Virus record (IMG/VR): IMGVR_UViG_3300036715_002143
Location: 1 to 60,042 of that record
Strand: one strand, 5' to 3'
DNA from: a virus
DNA: 60,042 bases
The notes beneath the pieces were generated by a model. That model saw only the letters and a list, made by a program, of their open reading frames with translations. It ran no database searches and had not been told where the DNA came from. Every line of letters starts with the position of its first letter. Position 1 is the first letter of the stretch. The position numbers and the translations under genes were made by a program. Below are positions 18,058 through 25,220 of the stretch, piece by piece.

Positions 18058-18317
18058 CCCCCGCCCTGCTCGGCCTCGCGGTGACGGCGTGCACCATCCT
18101 CGTCGGCTCGGCGGTCCAGGTCGTGCTCGCAGCGCGCGACGCCCGGGACGCCGCGTCCGAGGTCAAGGCGCACGCCGAGACGCTCATCGCGATCCGGGTC
18201 GCGCAGGGGCGGCACGAAGAGCGGCTCGACGCGCACGAGGACGAGATCGGCAGAGTGCGCACGGGCGTCGAGGCGAACGCGACGGCGCTCGCGCGGCTCG
18301 TGGGCACGAAGAAGTAG
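18042..18317 (+). CDS. Membrane-anchored coiled-coil protein (holin- or spanin-like)
   Basis: The 91-residue protein has an N-terminal membrane span (residues about 8-29). A long charged helix with heptad spacing follows (DAASEVKAHAETLIAIR, HEERLDAHEDEIGRV). This resembles XhlA-type lysis proteins or inner-membrane spanins. It is the last gene of the late operon. GTG start lies inside the previous gene. Confidence 0.6.
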   Translation: MPLEVTPALLGLAVTACTILVGSAVQVVLAARDARDAASEVKAHAETLIAIRVAQGRHEERLDAHEDEIGRVRTGVEANATALARLVGTKK

Positions 18318-18318
18318 C

Positions 18319-18360
18319 GTCGTCCATCGCGACCTGAAGCCCGACAACATCACGAACGAG
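18319..18360 (+). other. Orphan fragment coding for a Ser/Thr kinase catalytic loop; possible attachment core
   Basis: Read in frame from 18319, these bases encode VVHRDLKPDNI followed by TNE. This is an exact catalytic-loop (subdomain VIb) signature of Hanks-type Ser/Thr kinases. Nothing else of a kinase is present, and the fragment starts right after the last late-gene stop. A nine-residue core match is far beyond chance, so I read it as DNA shared with a host kinase gene. It could be an attP core or a recombination scar. No integrase was found to decide between them. Confidence 0.55.
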
Positions 18361-18362
18361 AA

Positions 18363-18405
18363 CGCCGCCTGCCCTCACGGGTCGGCGGCGCTTCGTCGTT
18401 TTGTG
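18363..18405. terminator. Intrinsic terminator between converging operons
   Basis: A hairpin pairs CGCCGCC (18363-18369) with GGCGGCG (18384-18390), with inner CCC/GGG pairs. CTTCGTCGTTTTG follows. It lies between the last rightward late gene and the end of the leftward early operon, so it can serve the late operon. The T tract is imperfect. Confidence 0.55.
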
Positions 18406-18929
18406 GCGTCACTTCGTCGCGGCGTCGTAGCGGGCGAGGGCGACGGAAACGTCGCGCCACGGCATCCGGTCGTAGTGCCCGTCGGCGCGATCTCCCGCGT
18501 GCTCGTCGCAGTGCGCCCACATGACGTCCCACCACTCGCCGACCTTGTGTCGCACTCGGACCGTGATGCCGTCAGCCATCGCTGGCCCCCCTTCCCCGCC
18601 TTCGCCTGCGCGGCCGCATCCCACGCATCGAGCCGCGCGCGCTCCGCTTGCAGCAGCCGACCGACCTCCGCCGAGCTGGCGTTGCTCGCGGCGATCCACG
18701 CCTTGTGCGCCTCGGTGTCGGCCTTGGTCGCCGCGTCCCACCGAGCCATCGCGCGCTGGTACGCGTCCCATGCCTTGCTCGCGGCGTCGCTCGTCGCGTG
18801 GCTCTTGCGAAGCGCGGCCAGTTCGGCGCGAAAGAGCGCCGCGACCTTCGTCTCTCCGCGTTCGTCCGCGAACCTCGCGTGCCGCAAGAGATCGCCGATG
18901 CGCTCTGCACGCTTGTCGTCGTCCCGCAT
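18375..18929 (-). CDS. Helical protein of unknown function, end of left operon
   Basis: The frame starting at 18929 has a strong GGAGGCGG ribosome site. It encodes a helical, Ala/Arg/Asp-rich protein; residues 1-115 look genuine (RIGDLLRHARFADERGETKV then AWDAYQRAMARWDAATKA). After that the frame runs with poor composition into the terminator hairpin before its first stop, while the alternative frame encodes a plausible small protein. Possible explanations are a programmed -1 shift at GGGGGGC (18591-18585), which would give a 173-residue fusion, or simple overlap. Confidence 0.5.
   Translation of the reverse strand: MRDDDKRAERIGDLLRHARFADERGETKVAALFRAELAALRKSHATSDAASKAWDAYQRAMARWDAATKADTEAHKAWIAASNASSAEVGRLLQAERARLDAWDAAAQAKAGKGGQRWLTASRSECDTRSASGGTSCGRTATSTREIAPTGTTTGCRGATFPSPSPATTPRRSDATKRRSAADP
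18409..18579 (-). CDS. Small protein overlapping the end of the upstream gene
   Basis: The 56-residue protein (ITVRVRHKVGEWWDVMW near its start, ending VALARYDAATK) has normal protein composition, with Trp and His residues. Its ATG has an AAGGGGGG ribosome site about 6 bases upstream. It is nested in the 3' part of the previous gene in the -1 frame. It may be separate or the C-terminus of a frameshift product. Function unknown. Confidence 0.55.
   Translation of the reverse strand: MADGITVRVRHKVGEWWDVMWAHCDEHAGDRADGHYDRMPWRDVSVALARYDAATK
18585..18591 (-). promoter_or_regulatory. Possible -1 frameshift site GGGGGGC
   Basis: On the minus strand the heptamer reads G_GGG_GGC in the frame of the upstream gene, which fits the X_XXY_YYZ slippery pattern. 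A -1 shift joins residue 115 of the upstream protein to the frame of the 56-residue protein. The same G run also serves as a ribosome site for that protein, so separate translation is an equally good reading. Confidence 0.35.
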
Positions 18930-19201
18930 CACCCGCCTCCCTTCGCGCCGCGCGCCCCGGTCCCGTCGCACGTCGGGCAACGTCGCCGGCCGACGATCGC
19001 GCCTTGGCCTCCGCAGTCTCCGCACGCCTCCCCCGCTCCCGCGGCCGGCGGTGGGGTGGCGATGTCGAGGTGGCGCCCGCACGCGTCGCAGAACACGCGA
19101 CCGCTGGTGGGCGTCCACTGCTGGAGCGTCAGCGCGCGCAGGCAGTGCCCGCAGCGCGCAACGCCGCTCGTCGTGTCGATTTGCAACGCGTCGTCGCTCA
19201 C
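18929..19201 (-). CDS. Double zinc-ribbon protein
   Basis: The 90-residue protein contains two metal-binding units. CGHC (near residue 17) pairs with CDAC, and a DnaJ-type pair CGDCGGQG / CPTCDGTG lies in the C-terminal third. The GTG at 19201 follows a GGAGGTGG ribosome site. It overlaps the next gene by one base (TGATG). It probably binds nucleic acid or protein through zinc; the role in the phage is unknown. Confidence 0.7.
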   Translation of the reverse strand: MSDDALQIDTTSGVARCGHCLRALTLQQWTPTSGRVFCDACGRHLDIATPPPAAGAGEACGDCGGQGAIVGRRRCPTCDGTGARGAKGGG

Positions 19202-20310
19202 TCCCCACCTCCCGCCTTCTCCGCCGAGGAGTGGCAGTCGCATTGACACGTCGGTCCGCACCGTCGCCGCCCGCGGCCGAAGCACGGACCTAGATGCATG
19301 TTGCCGTGCGGGCACGCGACCTCGTCGGCCTCGGTCCAGTCGTCTTCCCTCGCCCCTCCCGGCGCGGACGAGGCGGGGGTCGCGACCGGCGGCCACGGCT
19401 CGCCACGCGCGCGCCTCGCCTCTTGCAGCGCGTAGGTGAGATCGTTCCAGTGCCGCGATTCGACCACCTCCTCGACCTCGGCTTCGTACAACGCGAACGC
19501 CGCGTGCTCGATCGCCACGGCCCGCTCGACCGCGGCGAGGGCGGCGAGGAGGGCGCGCACTGCGTCGATCGCCGATCCATCGGCGGGCGGATGCGCGCCG
19601 GCGTCCGCGAGCGCCAGCCTGATTTCGAGCATCTCGTCATGGTCCTCGCGAAGGTCCTTCGCCCACGCTTCGACCGCCTCGATCGGCCCAGGCTCGTGCA
19701 CGTAGTCGGCCTCGTAGCAGATGCCGATCGCGTGCGCCGAGCGGAGGGCGTACTCCTTCAACGTCGAGATGTCCGCCCGCATCGCAGCCGACTCGGCGAG
19801 GGCGGCGTCGCGGGCGGCGACGGCTGCGTCAAAGCACGTGCCCAAGCTCGCCAGGCGGGCCTCCGCCGTCCACGCGCGCACGTTCTCCTTGGCCCACATG
19901 CCGGCGAGCTTTGCGTGGGCGTCTCGCTCGCGCCTCGCGCCGTCCCGCTCCGCCGTCAACGTCGCCTCGCGCGCGGCGAGGAGGGAGGCGATACCGACGG
20001 CGTCCGCCCGGAACGCCGGGTCCAGGTCGATCTCCACGTCGTCGCCGATCCATCGCTCCAACTGCTCGCGCACCCACGACGCATGGAACGGGTAGCGCGC
20101 GATCACGTGGCGTGCTGCGTCCTCACGGTGGCTGCGCGTCACCACGGCGCTTGGGGGGTGCGGGTTGGCGGGGGCGTCATCGGGCATCGGGGGACTCCTG
20201 GGCGCGATTGCGTGCGCGGTACAGGTCGAGCGCTGCGCGCCCTCCAGCATGTCGATCGCCCTGTCCAGCGCCTGCAAGTCCACCGGGCTCGCTTCGTTCG
20301 TCGTGGTCAT
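19198..20310 (-). CDS. Large helical protein with Cys/His-rich C-terminus, unknown function
   Basis: The 370-residue protein has a central coiled-coil-like region (ARRERDAHAKLAGMWAKENV, ALAESAAMRADIS) and long Ala/Glu helices. The C-terminal 45 residues have a cluster of Cys and His (CPHGNMHLGPC, CGPTCQCDCH), probably a zinc site. ATG at 20310 is preceded by AAAGG and overlaps the upstream gene. A second possible start lies about 50 codons later. Phage early-region proteins of this layout are common but uncharacterised. Confidence 0.65.
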   Translation of the reverse strand: MTTTNEASPVDLQALDRAIDMLEGAQRSTCTAHAIAPRSPPMPDDAPANPHPPSAVVTRSHREDAARHVIARYPFHASWVREQLERWIGDDVEIDLDPAFRADAVGIASLLAAREATLTAERDGARRERDAHAKLAGMWAKENVRAWTAEARLASLGTCFDAAVAARDAALAESAAMRADISTLKEYALRSAHAIGICYEADYVHEPGPIEAVEAWAKDLREDHDEMLEIRLALADAGAHPPADGSAIDAVRALLAALAAVERAVAIEHAAFALYEAEVEEVVESRHWNDLTYALQEARRARGEPWPPVATPASSAPGGAREDDWTEADEVACPHGNMHLGPCFGRGRRRCGPTCQCDCHSSAEKAGGGE

Positions 20311-20546
20311 GTTGCAGCCTTTCGTTTCGCCATCGCGTTGCACGCCTTACACTCGCTCGCTCGTCCCGACGACCGCGCCGCGTTGCTCGCGAACGCACCC
20401 CGCGCGAGCCACTGCCGGCACGCGCCGCACCAGTGCTCGCCCGCAGCCTCGCGCTCGACCAGCGTCGAGACGTCGTGGCCCATGCGCCGCGCGCGGATGC
20501 GGAGCACGGCATCGGCGGCGGGGGTGTAGCCGCGGGGGCGGGGCAT
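20307..20546 (-). CDS. Small zinc-finger protein
   Basis: The 79-residue protein has an Arg-rich N-terminal helix and a CGAC ... CKAC zinc pair (residues about 43-70) with a QWLARGAFASN segment between. This spacing resembles small HNH-like or zinc-ribbon proteins, but the His/Asn of an active HNH site are not seen. ATGs overlap with both neighbours. Confidence 0.65.
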   Translation of the reverse strand: MPRPRGYTPAADAVLRIRARRMGHDVSTLVEREAAGEHWCGACRQWLARGAFASNAARSSGRASECKACNAMAKRKAAT

Positions 20547-21178
20547 CAGGCGACCTCCGCGCGGCGCACGCTGCGAGCGATGCCGAGGAGGATGTCGCGG
20601 AAGGGGAGCGGGGTGGCGAGGCGCTCGGCGCTCGAGATACGCGGCATGCGGCGACGCTCGCTGGACGCTGCCTGCCGCTCGGCGCGCGAGTGGAAGCCGG
20701 GCTCGAGACGCACGCACTCGCTCGCACACCAGCGGAGCGCCGGCAGCGAGTCGACGCCGAACGCGTAGAGCCACGTCGCTTTGCGTGCGCGGTGGCCGTA
20801 GTGGCCCTGCTTGACGCAGCACGTCCAACCGCGGAGGTCGCCGGCAGGCCTCCAGCCCCCCGCCTTCGGCGGCGCGACGAGCCCGAACGCTTGCCATGCG
20901 GCCGACGCCTCGGGATGCTCGAGCACGCCACCGAACGCGCGAACGCTCGCGAGCGCGGAGGCGAAGCACCCAGCGTCGTCGCCCTTCACGCGGCGCACCT
21001 TCACCGACGGGCCGCCGTGCCAGTACCGCCCCCAGCGCTGGCATGGAGGGTGCGCCACGACCGCATGCGGCCCGGCGTAGGCGCGTGCGTCGCGAATCTC
21101 ATCCCACGGGTCGACGAGTCCGGCGAGCTCCGGCGCGTAGTAGCAGCCGCCCGTCTCGACGTAGAGAGCAGCGATCAT
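20546..21178 (-). CDS. Cytosine-methyltransferase-like protein, minimal form
   Basis: The 210-residue protein contains HPPCQRWGRYW (residues about 44-54), which resembles C5-methylase motif IV with the Pro-Cys-Gln nucleophile loop. It also contains GGVLEHPEAS (near residue 85), like motif VI, and a GHYGHRARKATW segment like motif VIII. The usual SAM-binding motif I (FxGxG) is not evident, so it may be a reduced or non-catalytic relative. It overlaps the HD-domain gene by 4 bases. A role in DNA modification or nucleotide binding is inference. Confidence 0.55.
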   Translation of the reverse strand: MIAALYVETGGCYYAPELAGLVDPWDEIRDARAYAGPHAVVAHPPCQRWGRYWHGGPSVKVRRVKGDDAGCFASALASVRAFGGVLEHPEASAAWQAFGLVAPPKAGGWRPAGDLRGWTCCVKQGHYGHRARKATWLYAFGVDSLPALRWCASECVRLEPGFHSRAERQAASSERRRMPRISSAERLATPLPFRDILLGIARSVRRAEVA

Positions 21179-21933
21179 CGTCCCTCCCCCGCCGCCCGGA
21201 GCCGCGTCTCTTCCGCCGGCGCCGCAGCCGCCCGCCTCGCGATCAGCTCGTCGAAGCGCCGCATGAACTCGTCGCGCGCGCGCTCGGGTGACCAGGGCTC
21301 GATGCGCACTGAGAGCGGCGCCGCTCCAGGCAGGCCGTCACGGTGCGCGCGTAGGTCGCGCTTCTCGGTCGCGAGCAGCCGCGCGTCGGCGACGTGAACG
21401 CTCGCGGGCATCGCGGGTGCCAGCCCGAAGGCCTCGGCCACCGCGAGCTCGAGGCGGCGCTCGGCCGCCCGGTAGCCCGCGAGCGCCGGTGCGCGCTTCA
21501 CCGGCTTCGGCACGTCGACGAGGTAGGCCTCCGTCGCGTCGTGCAGCAGGCCCCAGAGCGCGTCGTCGTAGTGGCAGGCGTGCGAGACGAGCACCGAGTG
21601 CTGCCCGACGCTGTAGAACCCGCGCACGTGCCCCGCGAAGCGGCAGAGGTGCGAGAGGCCCCAGGCGATGTCCTCGATGCGCACCTCGGCGGCGAGCGGC
21701 TCCAGCGGCCAGAAGCGGACGCCTGAGTGCGTGAGGATCCAGCCCTCTGGGTCGCGCCCCTCGGCGGGGTCGCGCGCGTCGTCGAGGGCCCCGCGCGCGG
21801 CGAGCTCGCCCTCGTAGGCGGTGAGCAGCTCGAGGCAGAGGTGGCCGGCGACCAAGCCCGACGGGAAGCCGGACGGGGCGGTGGCGGCGGCGCGGATGGC
21901 GTCGCGGCGCCAGGCGGGGATCGTGGGGATCAC
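21175..21933 (-). CDS. HD-domain phosphohydrolase
   Basis: The 252-residue protein has the metal-binding pattern of YfbR-like HD hydrolases. A YSVGQHSVLVSHAC segment supplies the first His. The LLHDATEAYLVDVPKPVK segment supplies the HD pair, with an Asp further on (VADARLLATEKRDL). Such enzymes dephosphorylate deoxynucleoside monophosphates and help phages balance nucleotide pools. GTG at 21933 overlaps the upstream stop (GTGA). Confidence 0.8.
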   Translation of the reverse strand: MIPTIPAWRRDAIRAAATAPSGFPSGLVAGHLCLELLTAYEGELAARGALDDARDPAEGRDPEGWILTHSGVRFWPLEPLAAEVRIEDIAWGLSHLCRFAGHVRGFYSVGQHSVLVSHACHYDDALWGLLHDATEAYLVDVPKPVKRAPALAGYRAAERRLELAVAEAFGLAPAMPASVHVADARLLATEKRDLRAHRDGLPGAAPLSVRIEPWSPERARDEFMRRFDELIARRAAAAPAEETRLRAAGEGR

Positions 21934-22364
21934 GTCCGCACCGCCGGCTTGCCGCTGCCCTTGCAGTCCGTGCACTCGCGATACGTCGTGCCGTCGACGG
22001 CACTCCAGCCGGTGACGCGCCGGCCGCCGCCCTGGCACCGGACGCACTTGCCGGTCTCCGCTTCCCACTCGCGATCGAAGGCGCGCATGCTCGCGCGGCT
22101 GAGCACGAAGATGCGGGCGGTGCCGGAGACGGGCTTGCTGTAGTTCGTGCGCCCCTTACGCGGGCCGGTCTTGAACGTCTCGGTGTAGACGCCGCCCGTG
22201 AGCAGAACCGAATCCGGCTCGATGCTCTCGAAACGCTTCGCGGTCCACCCGGGGATACCGAGCAAGCGCGACGCCTGCAGCGACATCAGGTCGACCCACT
22301 CGAAGGCGGGGGAGGCGTCGGGCTCGGCGGCGGACGTGGTGGGGAGCGACGGTTGCGCGCTCAC
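21930..22364 (-). CDS. Zinc-ribbon protein (DnaJ-type CxxCxGxG pair)
   Basis: The 144-residue protein has an N-terminal half with a GIPGWTAKRFESIEPDSVLLTGG strand region (split here by a turn). The C-terminal zinc ribbon is formed by CVRCQGGG and CTDCKGSG. A TGPRKGRTNYSKP segment is basic and may touch nucleic acid. GTG start overlaps the upstream stop. Function unknown. Confidence 0.65.
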   Translation of the reverse strand: MSAQPSLPTTSAAEPDASPAFEWVDLMSLQASRLLGIPGWTAKRFESIEPDSVLLTGGVYTETFKTGPRKGRTNYSKPVSGTARIFVLSRASMRAFDREWEAETGKCVRCQGGGRRVTGWSAVDGTTYRECTDCKGSGKPAVRT

Positions 22365-22945
22365 GACAGCCCCCGCGCCGCGCGCGCGGCCTCGCGAGCC
22401 AGCTCGACGTAGTGCTTCGCCGTCTGGCCGTCGTCGGGGCCGAGGTGTTCGCAGAGCGCGGCGAGCGCAGCGATCGTGGCGGCGGAGTCGTCGCGCGCGT
22501 CGGGCTTGCCCATCGCCTTGACCGCGGCGTCCCGCTCGCACCGCAGCGCGAGGTTCGCGCTCATCGCGGTGTCGCGCTCGCGCGTCACGGTCGCGATCGT
22601 CTCCGCGGCGCTGTTCAGGTTGTGGCGGTCGGCGCGCGCACTATCGCGAGCCTTCCGCAGCTCGGCGAGGAGCAGGTCGGAGTTCCGCACCGCGTCGCCG
22701 TCCGGCGGGACGAGGTTGAAGATCGTTACGATCTCGCCGACGAACTCGGCCACCTTGAGGGCGAGCATGGTCGAGTGCGCGCGGGTCTTGCTCATCTCGC
22801 GCACGACGGAAGCGCAGCGCTCAGCGAGCATCACGCCCGAGCGCTCGGGCATGTCGGCGAGGTTCAGCGCCTCGTGCGCCGCCTCGATCTCCTTGCGGTA
22901 CATCGCGAGCGCGCGCGGGTTGGCGTGTTTCTTGGGGGTCGTCAT
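22361..22945 (-). CDS. Helical early protein of unknown function
   Basis: The 194-residue protein is almost entirely alpha-helical, with a basic start (TPKKHANPRALAMYRKEI) and a later coiled-coil-like region (ATVTRERDTAMSANLALRCER). The ATG at 22945 has a GAGGAG ribosome site. It is the first gene after the 140-base gap that holds the tRNA-like element. Not recognised. Confidence 0.65.
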   Translation of the reverse strand: MTTPKKHANPRALAMYRKEIEAAHEALNLADMPERSGVMLAERCASVVREMSKTRAHSTMLALKVAEFVGEIVTIFNLVPPDGDAVRNSDLLLAELRKARDSARADRHNLNSAAETIATVTRERDTAMSANLALRCERDAAVKAMGKPDARDDSAATIAALAALCEHLGPDDGQTAKHYVELAREAARAARGLS

Positions 22946-22974
22946 TCTGGGCTCCTCGGGGTCGAGTCGTTGGC

Positions 22975-23052
22975 CGTCGGCGTGCGGAGTCGAACCGCCA
23001 CACGATCCCCGCTCGTTCAACACGGGGTCGCGCCCCGATCCTGGGCGCCGAC
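22975..23052 (-). tRNA. tRNA-like element, possibly degenerate
   Basis: On the minus strand, GTCGGCG (23052-23046) and CGCCGAC (22982-22976) form a perfect 7-bp acceptor stem. The stretch is 77 bases long and contains a T-loop GGTTCGACTCC. A CCCCG/CGGGG stem sits where the anticodon arm belongs. However, the loop is 11 rather than 7 bases, no good D-arm is seen, the T-stem has a mismatch, and CCA is not encoded. It may be a decayed tRNA or a tRNA mimic; the anticodon cannot be assigned. Confidence 0.3.
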
Positions 23053-23083
23053 GAAGAGGCCGCCCTCGCGGGCGGCGGAGTCG

Positions 23084-23746
23084 CTACTGCGCGGCGCGTG
23101 CGGGCCGCGTGGCGAGCCAGCGCTGGAAGTCGGCTTCCTGCTCCTCGGCCACGACGGCCTGCCGGTCGAGCAGCTCGCCGTACGTCGCCGGCACGCGACG
23201 GTCGCGAGCGAGCGCGAAGAGGACCTTGAGCGCCAACTCGGCGTCGGCGGTCGCGCGGTGCGACTCCGCTGCGCTGAGGCCGAGGCGGCCCGCGACGTCG
23301 CCGAGGCGCTTCTTCCCGCGCTCGTAGCGCTGAATGAGGCGGGCCCAGACGTACGGGTCGATCCATCGAGTCGCCGGGTCGAGGGCCGGCGGCCTCACGG
23401 AGAGGCCCGTGCGCGCCCACTCGGCCTCGACGAATCGACGGTCGAACGAGGCGTTGTACGCGGCGGGCAGCGCGCCTTCGAGCGCCGTCGCAACCTCGAC
23501 CGCCACGTCGGCGAACGAGGGCGCTCGGGCAACGTCCTGGTCGCGGATGCCGTGCACCGCGGTCGCAGCCTCCGGGATCGGCATCCCCGGGTTGAGCATC
23601 CAGTGGTGCACGGCGACGACCTTGCCGGCCTCGGCGACGACGATGGCCAGCTCGACGATTCGGCCCTCGGCTTCGTCGAGCCCCGTCGTCTCGGTGTCGA
23701 TCATCGCCAGGCGCGCGGGGGCCCAGGGGGCGGTGGGGGCGCTCAC
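23084..23746 (-). CDS. DnaQ-like 3'-5' exonuclease (DEDDh)
   Basis: The 220-residue protein shows all three exonuclease motifs: MIDTETTG (Asp17, Glu19), AYNASFDRRFV with the second Asp, and HRATADAE with the catalytic His and last Asp. It also has the VHGI segment typical of DnaQ epsilon-type proteins. It may proofread host polymerase or trim recombination ends. GTG at 23746 follows a GGAGGTG ribosome site and overlaps the upstream stop. Confidence 0.88.
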   Translation of the reverse strand: MSAPTAPWAPARLAMIDTETTGLDEAEGRIVELAIVVAEAGKVVAVHHWMLNPGMPIPEAATAVHGIRDQDVARAPSFADVAVEVATALEGALPAAYNASFDRRFVEAEWARTGLSVRPPALDPATRWIDPYVWARLIQRYERGKKRLGDVAGRLGLSAAESHRATADAELALKVLFALARDRRVPATYGELLDRQAVVAEEQEADFQRWLATRPARAAQ

Positions 23747-24003
23747 GGGCACCTCCGATTGAGCTTCGCGAAGATGCCTTTGCCGAACACGGCCTCGACG
23801 GCCGTCTCGTAGACGTAGGCGCGCAGCTTCTCGTCGCGGAACCTCTCGGACCACTGCTGCCCGATGCCCACGCGGACGAGCTCGTGCAGCGCGCTCCAAT
23901 CCGGATTCACGAGCGGGCTCGGGGGCGTCTCGCGGTCCTCTGCCTCTCGGCGCGAGATCTCCGCGCGCAGCTCGTCGACGGTGGCAGTGCGGATTGTGCT
24001 CAC
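23743..24003 (-). CDS. Small helical protein between nuclease genes
   Basis: The 86-residue protein is helical and charged, with an N-terminal segment (TVDELRAEISRREAEDRE) and a C-terminal VYETAVEAVFGKGIFAKLN. Overlaps of 4 bases on both sides couple it to the PD-(D/E)XK nuclease and DnaQ genes. It may be a nuclease partner; the family is not recognised. Confidence 0.65.
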   Translation of the reverse strand: MSTIRTATVDELRAEISRREAEDRETPPSPLVNPDWSALHELVRVGIGQQWSERFRDEKLRAYVYETAVEAVFGKGIFAKLNRRCP

Positions 24004-25220
24004 TGCGCAGCCTCCGCCTTCGCCGGCATCTCCGCGCGCGGCTTGAACTCTTCGTGCTTCGTCGAGGTCTTCTTCGTCACCGCCCCCGCCGCGCGCAGGG
24101 CGTTCACGGTCCGCGTCGTGATGCCGTCGATCGTCTCGACGGGGGCGACGCGCGTCCCTTCCGGTTCGGCCTTCTGCGTGGCCTGCACCACGGCCGCCGC
24201 GCGCTTGATCGCGGCCTTGCTGGTGTCGAGCGTCACCGCCCGCTCCCATGCGGGGCCGAGCTGCACCTTGAGCGCCTCGATGGCGGCCCGCGTCGATAGA
24301 TCGATCGCCTCGCGCGAGCTCGCGTGCGGGCCCCACATGGTGCCGCCGCCGACGTCGATCGCGCCGTGCTCCTCGGTGTAGAAGCGCAGCGCTTGCCAGA
24401 CGGCATTGATCTTCGCAGTCGCCGCTCGCAACGCCGCGTAGAGCTGCGCCGCGTGCTCGGGCGACGCGATCTCGCCGGCGCTCGTGACGATTCGCAGCCG
24501 GCGGACATCCTCGGGCGCCACCTCCGCGAGCGCGTTCTCGGTCGCCGGGCACTGCCCGAAGCGGTCGCAGAACTTCCCGCGGCAGTGCGGCCCCGCGACG
24601 GGCGCCGCGCCCGGGACGGCGCGCACGATCGCCTCGATGGTCGCTCGTCCTTCCTCGAGGTCGAACGCGTCGAGCTCGGCCTCGTCGACCCAGACGTCGG
24701 AGTCGCCGATCTTGGCGATCGACACGCGGGCGGAGTTGCAGCGCGCCACGCTTGCCGCCGCGATCGCGCCCGCGAGCAGCTGCAGGTTGCCCGCGGCGCG
24801 CTCGACGTGAGCAGCAAAGCCCGCCTTCCAGTCGGCGACGTGCACCGTGCGGCCGTCGACGCGCACGGCATCGGCCGTGAGCGGGATCCACCCGTCCGGG
24901 CACGCCGAGTAGTCGCGATGCTCGCCGCTCGGGAGCTCCATCCCGCGCCCCGTCTCGGGGTCGAACGCGAACGCGACCTCTGGGCGCCAGCCCTCGTCGC
25001 TGTGCAGAGCCCACCATTCCGCGAGCCACACCGCGTGCTTCGCGCTGCGCGGCGTGTCGTCGCCCGTCCGCATCGTGTGCGCGATGAAGGCGTGCTCCTC
25101 GTTTCCAGCCTCGGCGTCCTTGCGCTCGACGCGCTCGACAGCGGGCACATCGGCGCGCGCGGAGAACCCGCAGAGCGCCGCGAGCGAGACCTTCGAGCCG
25201 CTGATCGTGTGCGCGATCAC
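24000..25220 (-). CDS. PD-(D/E)XK nuclease, Cas4/RecB-like exonuclease
   Basis: The 406-residue protein has a RecB-type nuclease core. An FIAHTMRTGDD region is followed by VRVDGRTVHVADWKAGF, which supplies the Asp and the D-x-K catalytic pair. A Cys cluster follows (CRGKFCDRFGQC), as in iron-sulfur Cas4/AddB-like enzymes. The C-terminus is helical with a Lys-rich tail. It lies directly beside RecT, the usual pairing of end-resecting nuclease and annealing protein in phage recombination modules. Confidence 0.75.
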   Translation of the reverse strand: MIAHTISGSKVSLAALCGFSARADVPAVERVERKDAEAGNEEHAFIAHTMRTGDDTPRSAKHAVWLAEWWALHSDEGWRPEVAFAFDPETGRGMELPSGEHRDYSACPDGWIPLTADAVRVDGRTVHVADWKAGFAAHVERAAGNLQLLAGAIAAASVARCNSARVSIAKIGDSDVWVDEAELDAFDLEEGRATIEAIVRAVPGAAPVAGPHCRGKFCDRFGQCPATENALAEVAPEDVRRLRIVTSAGEIASPEHAAQLYAALRAATAKINAVWQALRFYTEEHGAIDVGGGTMWGPHASSREAIDLSTRAAIEALKVQLGPAWERAVTLDTSKAAIKRAAAVVQATQKAEPEGTRVAPVETIDGITTRTVNALRAAGAVTKKTSTKHEEFKPRAEMPAKAEAAQ

